From Hyaloperonospora brassicae (Eukaryota > Oomycota > Peronosporomycetes > Peronosporales > Peronosporaceae), in assembly GCA_947650285.1 (NCBI GenBank), contig CANTFL010000148.1, positions 62,001 through 126,000 on the forward strand: a stretch of DNA of 64,000 nucleotides. Direction: 5' to 3'. The number at the start of each line of letters is the position of its first letter. Within the stretch, counting starts at the first letter, position 1. Shown in pieces: positions 47,235 to 57,700 of the stretch. The position numbers were made by a program, and so were the translations under genes. The notes below the pieces were generated by a model. It did not search any database. It was not told the origin of the DNA and was given only the letters and a program-made list of their open reading frames with translations.

Positions 47235-48450
47235 TCTAGAGTCGATCCGAGTGCAACTTGCACTTCCAACACGTCCATGTATCGAAATCAATTGTGAGTA
47301 TAGCGGCGGATGGTAGTAGAAGATACAGATGCCAGGGATTTTGGGACCATCTGTTTGAAGCCTTTGAACATGTGGTCGCAATTGTTTCGAGCATGGTGTT
47401 TTGATTCTCCCCATAATATGTCAATGAAGTTCAGCCCGCGATGAAACGTAGGTCTAAATATGATACGATGGCTGGCCGCAGTATCAGTATCTTCTCAAAC
47501 CTTTTCTGGCTCTTGGATTCAGGTTAATTTTGGATGACAATGCGGGCGCGGCAAGTGCCAGTGTCAGCGTACTTATCGCGGCAACCCACAAGAAGATTTT
47601 GCGTCTACACATTTTGCTCTTGCATAACAGCCTTCATTCTCCTTGGTTGTCCATCGATAGGGTGGTCAGCAGGAAACACCATAGCTTGAAATGCTCCATC
47701 GGAAAGCAACCCATCCCTCAATGCTAATTTCTACTTATAACGCTAAAGAAATATTCGTGAGATGGCCAGAGCATCAGCCACAAAGGCTGCATGGCTAGTC
47801 GCATTGTCGAAGGCGAAAAAGGGCATTGGCACCAGGAAACTGCGCGTTGAAGATGGGAATGACGACGTCTCGAACCTTCTCATAGAGGGGCTCAACTGTC
47901 CACCAGCCATCATATGTTTTCCGGTGTGCATCATAACGCAAGTCTCCTTCGCAACACCACTGTACGCAGCTTGCATGTCTTTGCTCAATGCGAGGCGTCC
48001 ACTTGCAAAATGCAAGTTAAGATACCAGTGCAAAATTTTACATACTATACAAGTGTGAATAAATACTTGATAACACATCCAAGGTCAGTTCGAAAGTCGC
48101 TAAATGTATAGATCTTCCTGAGCCCTTTTTGCGCAGCGGCTGTTCTCCTTCAGACATCCACAACTTTTTTCCATGCGCTGCAAACGTGCTTTTATCGTGC
48201 GTGACGAGGATTACCGCTTCGTCCTCTGTCTACACCGCAAAATAAATCTATGGACCTTCAACCTTAGGCATGAAAGGTTCGAATTCTTCCATTTGCTGCA
48301 GAAACGCTTGCTAATATGCGACCACCTGCTCGCGTTCGTTTCCATCAACGTACATTACTTTTCTCACTTCCAAATATAGCAGGCTAAGGGCTTTCAGCCA
48401 ATAAGTGGCTGTATTGACATGAATGGAGGCATTAAGATTAATCTTCGGAA
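47235..48450 (-). pseudogene. DDE transposase, decayed
   Basis: Joining motifs from changing minus-strand frames gives a clear DDE transposase of the type widespread in fungi and oomycetes. The motifs run TYWLKALSLLYLEVRKVMYV and VDGNEREQVVAY (about 48320-48420), FLQQMEEFEPFMPK, VILVTHDKSTFAAHGKK (first catalytic Asp, 48188-48205), and GEQPLRKKGSGRSIHL. They continue FAFDNATSHAAF (second Asp, 47791-47811), ALRDGLLSDG and MVFPADHPIDGQPRRMKAV, and end FIDILWGESKHHARNNCDHM (about 47360-47430). It ends with a stop near 47235. It carries at least five stops or shifts. A Lys-rich frame at 49028-49255 on the same strand could be the former N-terminus, but the sequence between is unreadable. Confidence 0.68.
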
Positions 48451-51400
48451 GATTTTCTGCATGTAAATGCATGGTGAAGTCGATTGTTTCAACGTGGAAT
48501 TTGTTGACGCGAAGATAACATTGCTGCTCTTATTGACATCTTCGTCCGTGAGCAAGCTGACGGTTTGGACGTGTTTCCTTGCTTGCTCTGATGTATTTTT
48601 CCGGCTTTAAGATATCCCTGTGCCTAAGCACGAAGTACCACGGCAAACAAACGACCATTGCCGTTTGCCGTGGCAATTGTGCACGATGATATCAATATCT
48701 GGGTAAATGAAAGGCAATGATTCCCTGAGGAAAAGCCACATGATGCAGAGAAGACTTGGCTATTCCATACCTTACAGACGCTGAGCTTAAGTTTAAAATT
48801 TACGGCAACCAAATCAAGGCGCAAGCTCCAAAATGTTATCTTTTAGTTCCGTTGTTGGAAGTGGGATGTCATAGCAGACACTTCCTTCCGGGTAGACGCC
48901 ATAGCTGATACGTGTGGAACTTACAATCGGTGATATATGTGGGTAAATAAGTTTTAGAAGGTTCTTAGTCATTGAGCGCACGACGGGGGGAGATCCCACT
49001 TCTAGATTAATAAAGCCACTGACAAGGTCACCGGCGAGGAGGGGGGTGAAACGCGTATAAAGCGCGTTTTAATATAGAATTCATTAACCGTACTTTCTTC
49101 ATCTTCAACATTCGTTGCCTTGCCGATTTTTTCGGGGGCCGCAATAAGATTGCTGGTATAGTAAAGCGGTTTTTCGTCTTCTGTTTAACTTTCACTTTTG
49201 TTGCCGACACTAGCAGGTTACAACCGGGTCTGTGCTGGGGTCTTCGCCGGCACAACGAGAAATAATGTCGAGCGTTCGCGAACCAATTGCTGTCTTCCTC
49301 TCTGCAACACGCTTGCGTCTTCGGTCTATTGAAGTGTTGTCAATAAGTTGCACAGTTCGGTTACTGTGGGCACCTTAACCACCTGTTAAATTCTGTCGAG
49401 GATAAACGCCGTGTCCTCCACCGTAAACTTTTTTGAATTCAAGTTAAAGCTCTCCTTCCTCTTCAATCTCACTTTACGCCTCCTGATCGTGAGTTTCTTT
49501 ATGTCCATTTTCCACCGCTTCCATTTCACTTGTCACCTCTCAAGCTTCGTTTCCTTATTGACCGTCTTTCACTTTGTCACTGTTGGCTGCGGCTTCTGCT
49601 TGCCTGGATTCAACCTTCTTCTCCTCCAGAATATTCCTCATAAGCTGCAAGTGCCGTTGTCGTTTATTTAGACGCCGCATGTTGGTGAGTGTTGACTAAT
49701 TGGTACGTTGATAGGTGTTGGATACGTGCAAAATGCGTGTTTGTTGTGTGCAGTGCGATGTGGGCTTTATAAATAGGCATTTTTGGTTGCGAGAAAGGGC
49801 TAACCTTATTTCAATCTTCAAATTTGGCCGCCAAAACTTACAGGTTATAGGTGGTGCGTATGGTCGTCGGCATAATTTGCCTTCTTCCATCGACACATCC
49901 TGATACTTAGAATTTACTTGTCCAATCTTTTCGTGTTGTAATGCCATTGTATGCAGAAATACCATTGACATCGCGCACGATAGATATTGTGTGCACGTTT
50001 TACCTCACGTGTGACAACATCAACAAATGTACCTTCAGCGGCCGAGCACAATCAAGTTGAGGCTTCTAGTAGTACCGACCCGATTGAACTCTTCGAGGCC
50101 TATGATGCAGCATAATTTGTGCAGACACAAACGCGTCCATTTATGGCCGATTCCTAGAAAAGACTTGATGAAGTAGCTCAGTGTTGACTCGAGCTGAACA
50201 TCTTGACCGAGCAAGTCAGGCAATATGAGCTACTTGGAAACTTGGTGGCGTTTCGCGAGCATGGCATCGCCATTGTATAAATGAGAAGCTGATGTCAGAG
50301 ATAGTAGAAGGTCTTGGTCCATATTAGCACCGAGAACTATGTGTACGTCGGAATACTGGCTATGCCTTAATGCGAAGGTTACTCTCGCAAGCAAAGGCTA
50401 CATTCAAAAAAGTAAAAGAAGCACGCAGGTGTTTTATACTTGAGGGAGCTACTTGTGTTGTAACTTAACTCCAGACTTGATAAGTCTCGGCCGTAGAAGC
50501 GCTAGAATGTGGTCTGCCTCGCATTTAAACACTAGCAGCACTTGGCGATTCTTAAACATCAGCATGACATTAATCACGCATTAAACTCGATCTTACGGTC
50601 CGTGGAAGTCGGTGCTGCTACTGCAGTAAAGACATTGATCGTCCCACAGACATGTATGCTTGACCAAACACGATCTGCGAAATTGGAGGATACTCAGTGT
50701 CGAGTTTATGTGTCCATTACATCACTGATGAAAGTTAATACTCGGATGTAGCTGGGTACTGAGTGTACGACGGTGAAGTGTTCCACGTAGTTCTGGTTTA
50801 GTCCATAAGTGAGATATTTCTAAAGGCTCTTAGCATAGGGTAAACGTGTGGCTGCGGCAGAGGCCGCAGAACTGAGATGTCTCATTTTGAGTTCGGTGAT
50901 CGACACTGCGGACGACCCCGGCGGGAGGCCACTTGTCCAGATCGCGTCTGAATACACAGTCTTTTTGTCATTCTTATAGGTTTCTACGATCACTTCCACT
51001 CTATCGCGGGTAGCATCGACCGGCAGAGCTTGCAAACCTTCTTATAGACCCTCTTCTGCTCTTTCGATGGAGTGCATTTAGGCGTCTCACTGTGGTCAAT
51101 CCGATTTCGTTCAGTCTCCACACGCTTCTCACGCTCAAATTCGTCCGTGTGCGAGATACGACAAACTCTCTAATTAATTTTGTACGTACAGCTCTGAGAG
51201 GATATGCGAGCAACCAAGAAGTCATCACAGGCCCCAAACATCAGACGCTTTTGCGACTCGACAATTCGAGCAATCTTGACGTGGCCAATTATTCTTGGCT
51301 CAGAATCTCCAAGGAACAATTCTCATCGACGAGATCCGCCCCGGAATCAACCTGAGTTTCACGATACTAAAGACCGCTTGCCGCACATTCTTGAAAGCCG

Positions 51401-51754
51401 TTGATAGACTCATCTCTTGCGTTGTGCATGAACCAATTCAGCACGTCAACTACAGTCAACAGCAAAATATTCTGGTGAGCACTTGTTTTTGTTTTGTAAT
51501 TGAGGTGTATTTAGGTACGATGACTACCTACAATATCCGCGCTTGAGATGTGCGACAAGGTTAGCTCAGCAGATTTGTAAGGGTAAGCTTGGGTTGAGGG
51601 TGCACCAAGCCAATTGTTGTTGCTCTTGGTTTTACCGAGCACGTGCCAAAGACAGTGTATGTCGTAGGCGCTGAGGCCGTGGGCAAGCTATCTCGTGGGC
51701 CTAAGAGGACGCGTTGTCCAGCCAATGTGAGATGTCGTTATGTAAATGGGGCTC
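48451..51754. other. Spacer between copies, mostly unrecognised
   Basis: 48451-49260 may hold the eroded 5' part of the transposase. At 50820-51240 the minus strand shows pieces of coding-like sequence (EFEREKRVETERNRIDHSE, KVCKLCRSMLPAIEWK, LQALPVDATRDRVEVIVETY) in different frames. This is a decayed gene or element that I cannot name. The plus-strand frame 49411-49671 is the reverse of a Lys/Glu-rich minus stretch and is not called. Confidence 0.3.
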
Positions 51755-52197
51755 GATCACTTGAATGATCGGTCTTCTGGATATCCCGTCGCACTGTTGT
51801 GGATGTATGCTATCATTGCAGCATTTACTGCAGCATCTGACAACTTATTTCGGTCTCGGTAGTAGTGTATCCAGCTGAACACACCCACCTCGTCTGCCGT
51901 TGATTGCGCTTGTCGGTATAGCGGCTGAAGGATTGACGACCTCGGCAGTCGACGTTTGTCGTAGTTGATGCATAATAAATTGGCTGTCCCCGACATCGTG
52001 CAGCGGGTACAAGCTGATGTTGCGTGTGTGCCACAATCCGTGGATTAACCCACGATACTTAGTGATACTGTTGGTTGTTCTTCTGTTGTCAAGCGCCATG
52101 CTTGCGACCCACTTAACCCTCGCTTGTAGGTTGATTGGGCAGGCACATGCGATAATGGACCTGTAGCCGCCAATGCCGGAATTGACACGTGACTCGC
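51755..52197 (-). pseudogene. LINE-2nd copy, 3' part: RNase H domain
   Basis: The minus strand begins at the edge of E2 copy B with SRVNSGIGGYRS, which fits the first strand of type I RNase H (DGGSRGNPG). It continues WVASMALDNRRTTNSITKYRGLIHGL (NNxAEYxGLxxGL in the family), LHDVGDSQFIMHQLR, then in another frame LYRQAQSTADEVGVFSWIHYYRDRNKLSDAAVNAAM. The same domain closes the LINE at 14960-18100. The upstream part of this LINE continues on the far side of copy B (60124-64000), so copy B split it. Confidence 0.68.
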
Positions 52198-52588
52198 TGT
52201 AACGGGGCAGCCCGTTACATGAAATTGTCACTTTAAGGAAAGTGACAATAAAGAATATAAAGATGGATATTCTTTAAACAATATCACCAAAGTGGTGATA
52301 TTGAAGGTTCGACCAAAGGGTCTGTTCATTGGTTGATATCGTGATGATATCAACCCACCAATCGCCGCAAGACGCGCGCAATTAGTGGTGACGAGACGTC
52401 ACCATACATCCAGTTATATTAGTATAGTTAAACTAAGTCAAACGAAGAGACAGTAGTTTAAGGACTCAATTATATTAATATAACAGTTCTACTTTTACCC
52501 TACCTACGCTTCCTCGCTCGCCACGTGTACGTCCGTCGGGGCACCCAAAACCCTTGCGTTAAGTTACGCAAGGGTGTGCCCCGTTACA
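52198..52588 (+). repeat. E2 copy B 5' LTR, built of hairpins
   Basis: 391 bp. Inverted repeats by eye: 52198-52219 (9-bp arms), 52224-52249 (11), 52250-52275 (9), 52279-52303 (10), 52331-52355 (10), 52387-52403 (7), 52550-52575 (10). The first hairpin contains the LTR's own terminal sequence twice: TGTAACGGG and, inverted, CCCGTTACA, which is also the sequence at the LTR 3' end. Confidence 0.95.
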
Positions 52589-52590
52589 CC

Positions 52591-52607
52591 TGGTAGCACT
52601 TTGTAGT
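52591..52607 (+). other. E2 copy B primer binding site candidate
   Basis: TGGTAGCACTTTGTAGT, identical to copy A. Confidence 0.55.
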
Positions 52608-52632
52608 CCTTCCAAGGACCACATCATCCAAC

Positions 52633-53787
52633 ATGAACATGTTGGATGAAGAAAACACCTTTCACGCCACGCGTGAAGGGTTTACCCATTTGAGTGACAT
52701 CGAATGGGGTGCGGTAGAACGAATGAGTTCTACCGTAGGCAAACTCGTCGTTAGCGCCATGTTGGAGTCTCTAGTCAGAGACCAACAACATGCTGCTATC
52801 GCCAAGTTCATTCAGAATGAACTTGCTCTCAAGAGGGAGAAAGTAGCCTTGCTTCACCAGCAAGGCTCTCAACAGGCCGAGCAGTTGAGAGAACTCGGTG
52901 CTCAACAGACAGAGCTGTTAAGACAGCAGCAATTCCATGCTGCTGTGGGCGGGACGGCGCATGCGCGTCGTCCCGAAGTCATGAAAGTTGACATCTCCAA
53001 GTACAGTGGAGTCCCGGAGGACTCCCTGTTACTATGGTTTGTCGAACTCGACAGAGCCCTAAGGGCTCGTCGCGTCGAAGATGAGCAAATGAAACTCACA
53101 TTTGCTCAGACCCACTTGGCAGGGCGTGCCAAAACTTGGTCCCTGGGGCTCGAGAGTAGCGACCCAAACGTGTTTAGGTCGCTAGATGACTTCAAGTCCC
53201 GGCTCAGACAAACGTTTGAGCCGCCACGTGCTGAGTTCAGGGCTCGTTCAGAGCTCCTGAAACTCAAGCAGGGTAAGCGTGATGTGCACGCTTACGCACA
53301 ACATATACGACTCCTTGCGAGTAGTATAACTGCCAACCCAGTTCATGAACACACGTTGATTACGGTGTTCATGCAAGGGCTCGCAGAAGGGCCCGTCAGG
53401 AGCCACCGGTTCCGCCTTGAGCTGAATACGCTTGAAGAAGCGATATCAGCCGCGGAACAGGAAGACTTTAGCATGAGACAGGCTCATGCTAGCTCAAACT
53501 CTTACCGTCCACCGAGACGACAAGAGATCGGAGGTCCAGAACCAATGGACCTCTGCTATGTTGAGAGCGAGAGACCCCGCTCTTCAAACAACAAGCGATT
53601 GCAGAGGTGCAATCGCTGCCAGAAGTTAGGGCACTACGCATACGAGTGTAGTGCTCCACGCCCAGTACCAAACAGTACTGAGCGAAATGGACGACCTTTT
53701 GCCAGAAAGAGCAATGGGCGTGGGTCCAGCGCTGTTGCGAAGCCGCAACAGCGAGACGGACCATCAAAAAATGATCGGGGTCAGTAG
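52633..53787 (+). CDS. gag: E2 copy B gag
   Basis: 384 residues, open, same layout as the copy A protein: N-terminal Gln-rich coiled coil, central gag signature, one CCHC knuckle near the C-terminus. The stop TAG (53785-53787) lies in the left arm of a hairpin (CAGTAGGG...CCCTACTG, 53782-53804). The pol frame (-1) opens at 53775, so the two frames overlap by only 13 nt. It could still be translated, and could serve other copies in trans. Confidence 0.9.
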   Translation: MNMLDEENTFHATREGFTHLSDIEWGAVERMSSTVGKLVVSAMLESLVRDQQHAAIAKFIQNELALKREKVALLHQQGSQQAEQLRELGAQQTELLRQQQFHAAVGGTAHARRPEVMKVDISKYSGVPEDSLLLWFVELDRALRARRVEDEQMKLTFAQTHLAGRAKTWSLGLESSDPNVFRSLDDFKSRLRQTFEPPRAEFRARSELLKLKQGKRDVHAYAQHIRLLASSITANPVHEHTLITVFMQGLAEGPVRSHRFRLELNTLEEAISAAEQEDFSMRQAHASSNSYRPPRRQEIGGPEPMDLCYVESERPRSSNNKRLQRCNRCQKLGHYAYECSAPRPVPNSTERNGRPFARKSNGRGSSAVAKPQQRDGPSKNDRGQ

Positions 53788-53837
53788 GGGCGGAGCGCCC
53801 TACTGATCCAGCAACCTCAAGAGAATTTTCAAATCTC

Positions 53838-56065
53838 TTGACGAAAGTTGCTCCAGATACACAGTCTTTGTGTGTCTCTGCACCTGGTGGTGACGTTTCG
53901 CTCATCACCTTGAAGTTGGAAGCGACAAATAATTTGTCGCTTCGTGCCCTAGTAGACTGTGGGGCGTCGAACAACTTTGTTCGTCGCCAGTCACTAGAGG
54001 GTCGTAGGCTCAAGTTCGTTGAGCGCGACATTCCCCTCACAAGGATGACGGTGCGCCTTGCAACAGGCGCATCGATAACCGTTGAGAAACGTGTAGTAGG
54101 AATCCACTACACGTTAGAGGGCGAGAAGTACGATGATGATTTCATCGTACTAGATCTGGATGACAAATTTGATGTCATCCTGGGATTACCTTGGCTCAGA
54201 AAGTACGAGCCAAGGGTGAGCTGGCAGCATCGATCCGTGAAGATGCCTGCTGCTTGTTCATCAGATGGCCATCTGATGAACATCTTGGAGCGTCCACAAG
54301 CGTGTGGATGTTCTGCGAGTGAGTGCGATGGCCTCACTTGCGGTACGGTCGTTAGCACGACTGCACAAGATCACAGTGTAGTTGATCACTACACTGTGGA
54401 GCAAGCTCCCGGCGGCTGTACAGAAGTACAGGCTGCGCCGAAGGTCCACCACTCGAATAAGTCGAGTGGACCGGGACATGGATGCATGCCTAGCGGGCAG
54501 CATCTTAGAAGAAAGAAACCTGTTGCCCCCAAGGGGCAACATGAAAATCCTAGGTCGACTGGAGAGTCGACCGTAGAGAATCGGTTCCTGACTGTGGTTG
54601 CACATCCACAGTCGGAAGACGTCGAGGGAATAAGTCCCCACGTACTTGAGGAAGGAATTCCTCAAGAGTCGCTTGCTGAGGGATTAGGCCCTCAGCAACC
54701 TGTGGAAGCAAGTTCCCAGGAAGAAACCAAGACGTTGAACGTCTTGGTTAATGACGGATCAAGCGTAGGCGCTTATACGCTTGATCTGATTGTGCCTCCG
54801 AAGTTGACTTCGGAGATAACTCAGTTGCCAACGCTAGAACCGAAACGGTTCTTGCGTGATCTGCGTAGTGGCAAAGTCAAGCAGATCTGCATACTCGTCA
54901 CAGAGGATGAGTATGTGACCGACATTCGGTCGGCAACAGTATTTGCTGAGAACGAACGGGTTCTCAGCAGCTCATCGATGGACGAAAAGTCCTCGATGAG
55001 AAGGCTCGGATTGAGCGATACGCGTCCCAATCCTGGGAGTCACTTCAGGCAAATCCTTTGTATAAGGATTTGATCGAATTCAGGGATGTGTTCCCTGAAT
55101 CCGTACCTTGCGAGTTGCCTAAGGACAAAGGTACTCGACACGAGATCGAGATCAAACCGGGCTCGAAGTACTGTGTCATGAAGCAGTGGTCACTGCCTCG
55201 TGAACAAGTACTAGCGATCGACAAGTTCTTTGCCGATCGCTTAGCAGCGGGCCATGTGAGGGATTCAACATCTCCTCACAGCTCTCCGACCTTCTGTGTG
55301 CGAAAGGCCACAGGAGGGTGGCGGATAGTGCACGCATTCAACAAGTTGAATGCTGCAACGGTACCAGCTCAGACGCCGATACCGCGGAAGGACGTAATCA
55401 TAGATGGTATGTCAAAGAGTACCATCTTTTCGTCCATGGATCTGATGGATGGATTCTATCAGATCCTGATGCGTGAACGGGACGTCCCGTTCACGGCAGT
55501 GAGTACCCCCAGCGGGATGCTGTGGGAGTGGCTAGTTATGCCACAGGGGCTGAGTAATGCCCCTGCAACATTTAACAGATGTGTAACAAATCTGTTGAGA
55601 CCGGTGCGAGACTTCGCACCGAGTTACTTCGACGATGTGTTCGTCCATAGCCGGGCTATGGACGGAAAGATGGACGTTGAAGTTCACAGAACTCACGTTC
55701 GTCAGGTTCTTCGACTTATGCGCAAGTATAAGTTGTACGCCAACCTCAAGAAGTGTATATTCGCGGCTAGCGAAATACCACTTCTTGGGTGCATCGTGGG
55801 TAAACACGGCGTACGCCCTGATCCCGAAAAGATCAAGGCGATCACCGACTGGCCAGTGCCAGTCGATGTCAAGGGACTAAGGAAGTTCCTTGATCTTGCG
55901 GCCTACTTGCACAAGTACTCGCGCAACTACGCCGAGATGACTGTTCATCTTTCTTGTCTGCTCAAGAAAAATGTCAAGTGGTCATGGAACGCTGAGTGCC
56001 AGCGTTCCTTTGAAGGTATCAAGCAAAGCTTGATGCGATCGCCGATCTTGGCGATTGCAGATTAG
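53838..56065 (+). pseudogene. pol: E2 copy B pol part 1: protease and RT, frameshifted
   Basis: Protease (DCGAS box) and linker are open from about 53775. One base is lost near 54985-54992 compared with copy A, so the frame ends at 55073 in unrelated sequence. The RT part resumes in its own frame at 55058-56065, with an intact YFDD at about 55625-55636. A CAG-to-TAG change (56063-56065) ends it just before RNase H. The lost base falls in the loop of a hairpin whose stem (CTCATCGA/TCGATGAG plus GGAC/GTCC) is fully kept. Confidence 0.88.
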
Positions 56066-56080
56066 GACAGACCATTTCAT

Positions 56081-57700
56081 GTGGTCTGTGACGCCAGCGA
56101 TTTCGCAATCGGCTGTGCGCTAATGCAGTTCGATGCAGATGGCGCGGAGCGCGTCATCTTTTATCAGTCGCGTCAGCTGCAAGCAGCTGAGCGTAATTAC
56201 CCAGTGCATGACAAGGAACTCCTTGCCATGAAATACGCACTGGCTAAGTTTCGCGTCTATCTCTTGGGAGATAGACCGTTTGTTGTCTACACGGACCATG
56301 CGTCATTACGCACGGCCGTAAACAGCCCACACCTCTCGCAAAGAATGGCGAGGTGGCTGTCTTTCTTCGCGGAGTATAACTTCTCCGTGGAGTATAAACC
56401 AGGACGACTCAATGTCGTCGCTGATGCGCTTTCGCGCCGGCCCGATTTCGAGCCGGACGCACAATCCAACAGTGAGGATAAGCCCACTGTTGCGACACTG
56501 TCAGTCAGTGTCCCGTCGTCAAGTTTACTTGACGACGTACGAAAGCCATACGCGGAAGATAAGGATCTTCTGCGATTGATGGATCATCTGGTGAATCCAT
56601 CCAGTGGATCCATGAGGGATTTACCGGCTTTGTACCGATCCTCATCGGATCGGTATAGTACACGCAACGGATTGCTGTACTATACAGCTGTTGCCGACGA
56701 CACGCCTCGTGTCGTCGTACCCGCTCATCATGATTTGCGTTTGCGCATCATGTATGAGTGTCACGATGCCCAAACAAGCGGCCATCGTGGAAGGGAAAAG
56801 ACGTACCTCACGGTAAGTCGTGACTTTTACTGGCCCCGCCAGTATCAGTTTGTTCGCAAGTACATACGTGCTTGCGAGGTTTGTCAACGGGTGAAGCCTA
56901 GTCCTTCATCCCGTGCGCCATTGCAGCCTCTGCCTGTTCCGACAGAGTGCTGGCAGTCCGTTTCAATGGACTTCGTCTTCGGGTTTTCCGAAGACGCTCA
57001 CAAGAATAATGGTATTCTTGTGTTAGTTGACCGATTCAGCAAGATGGTCCATCTTGCTGCTGTCCCTGAGTCGATCAAGGCTCAAGGTTGTGCTCGTGTC
57101 TTTCTAGACACGGTCTTTAGACTCCACGGGTTACCCCGTGAACTCGTATCCGACCGTGAACCTCGGTTCACGGCGGCATTTTGGCAAACCGTGTTCCGTT
57201 CTCTCGGAACACGATTGAAGATGTCCACTTCTGACCATCCAGAAACAGATGGTCAGACGGAACGTGCGAACCGTGTCCTCGAAGAGATCCTTCGAGGATA
57301 TGTCCACTCGTTTCCGAGTTGGAGCGAATTCCTACCCATGGTGGAATTCGCCATCAATAATTCGGTGCATGCTTCAACACAGCACACACCGTTTTACGTG
57401 AATGGCCTACGCCATCCACGAGTGCCCACCCTTATAGAGTGTGACTCTTGGATAAGGGGGGAGGGACTCGCTCGAGCAAAAACCGTTTTGGCTCTTGCTC
57501 ATCACGTGTCGACGCAAACGTCGTCACGTATGATGCCGATGTCGATCAAGTCGACATCGATGAAGAAGATCATCTCAATAATAGCGACGACGCTATTATT
57601 GATTCGGATGATGATGACGATGCTGGTATATTCAGCATCGTCAACGATTATGCCAGCGAGGAAGAAGACAACCTCGCTGAAGAAGAGAGCAATCTCTTAG
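56081..57700 (+). pseudogene. pol: E2 copy B pol part 2: RNase H and integrase core
   Basis: 539 open codons after the nonsense codon, in the same frame. RNase H comes first (VCDASDFAIG near the start, YTDHASLRTA), then the integrase finger (GHRGREKTY, CEVCQRVKPSP) and core with MDFVFG, SDREPRF and GQTER all present. Where copy A has FVERFSKM, this copy has LVDRFSKM, the usual family sequence. The frame ends out of register after the G6 run at 57456-57461, as in copy A. It is cut off from its start and so counted as a pseudogene. Confidence 0.88.

Noticed and set aside
49411..49671. Hydrophobic plus-strand frame as a membrane protein
   Set aside because: It is the reverse of a Lys/Glu-rich minus-strand stretch (AAG/GAG read as CTT/CTC), which gives false Leu/Phe runs.
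53764..53772. Slippery heptamer A AAA AAT at the end of E2 gag as a -1 frameshift site
   Set aside because: After a -1 slip the next codon is TGA (53772-53774), so pol could not be reached from here.
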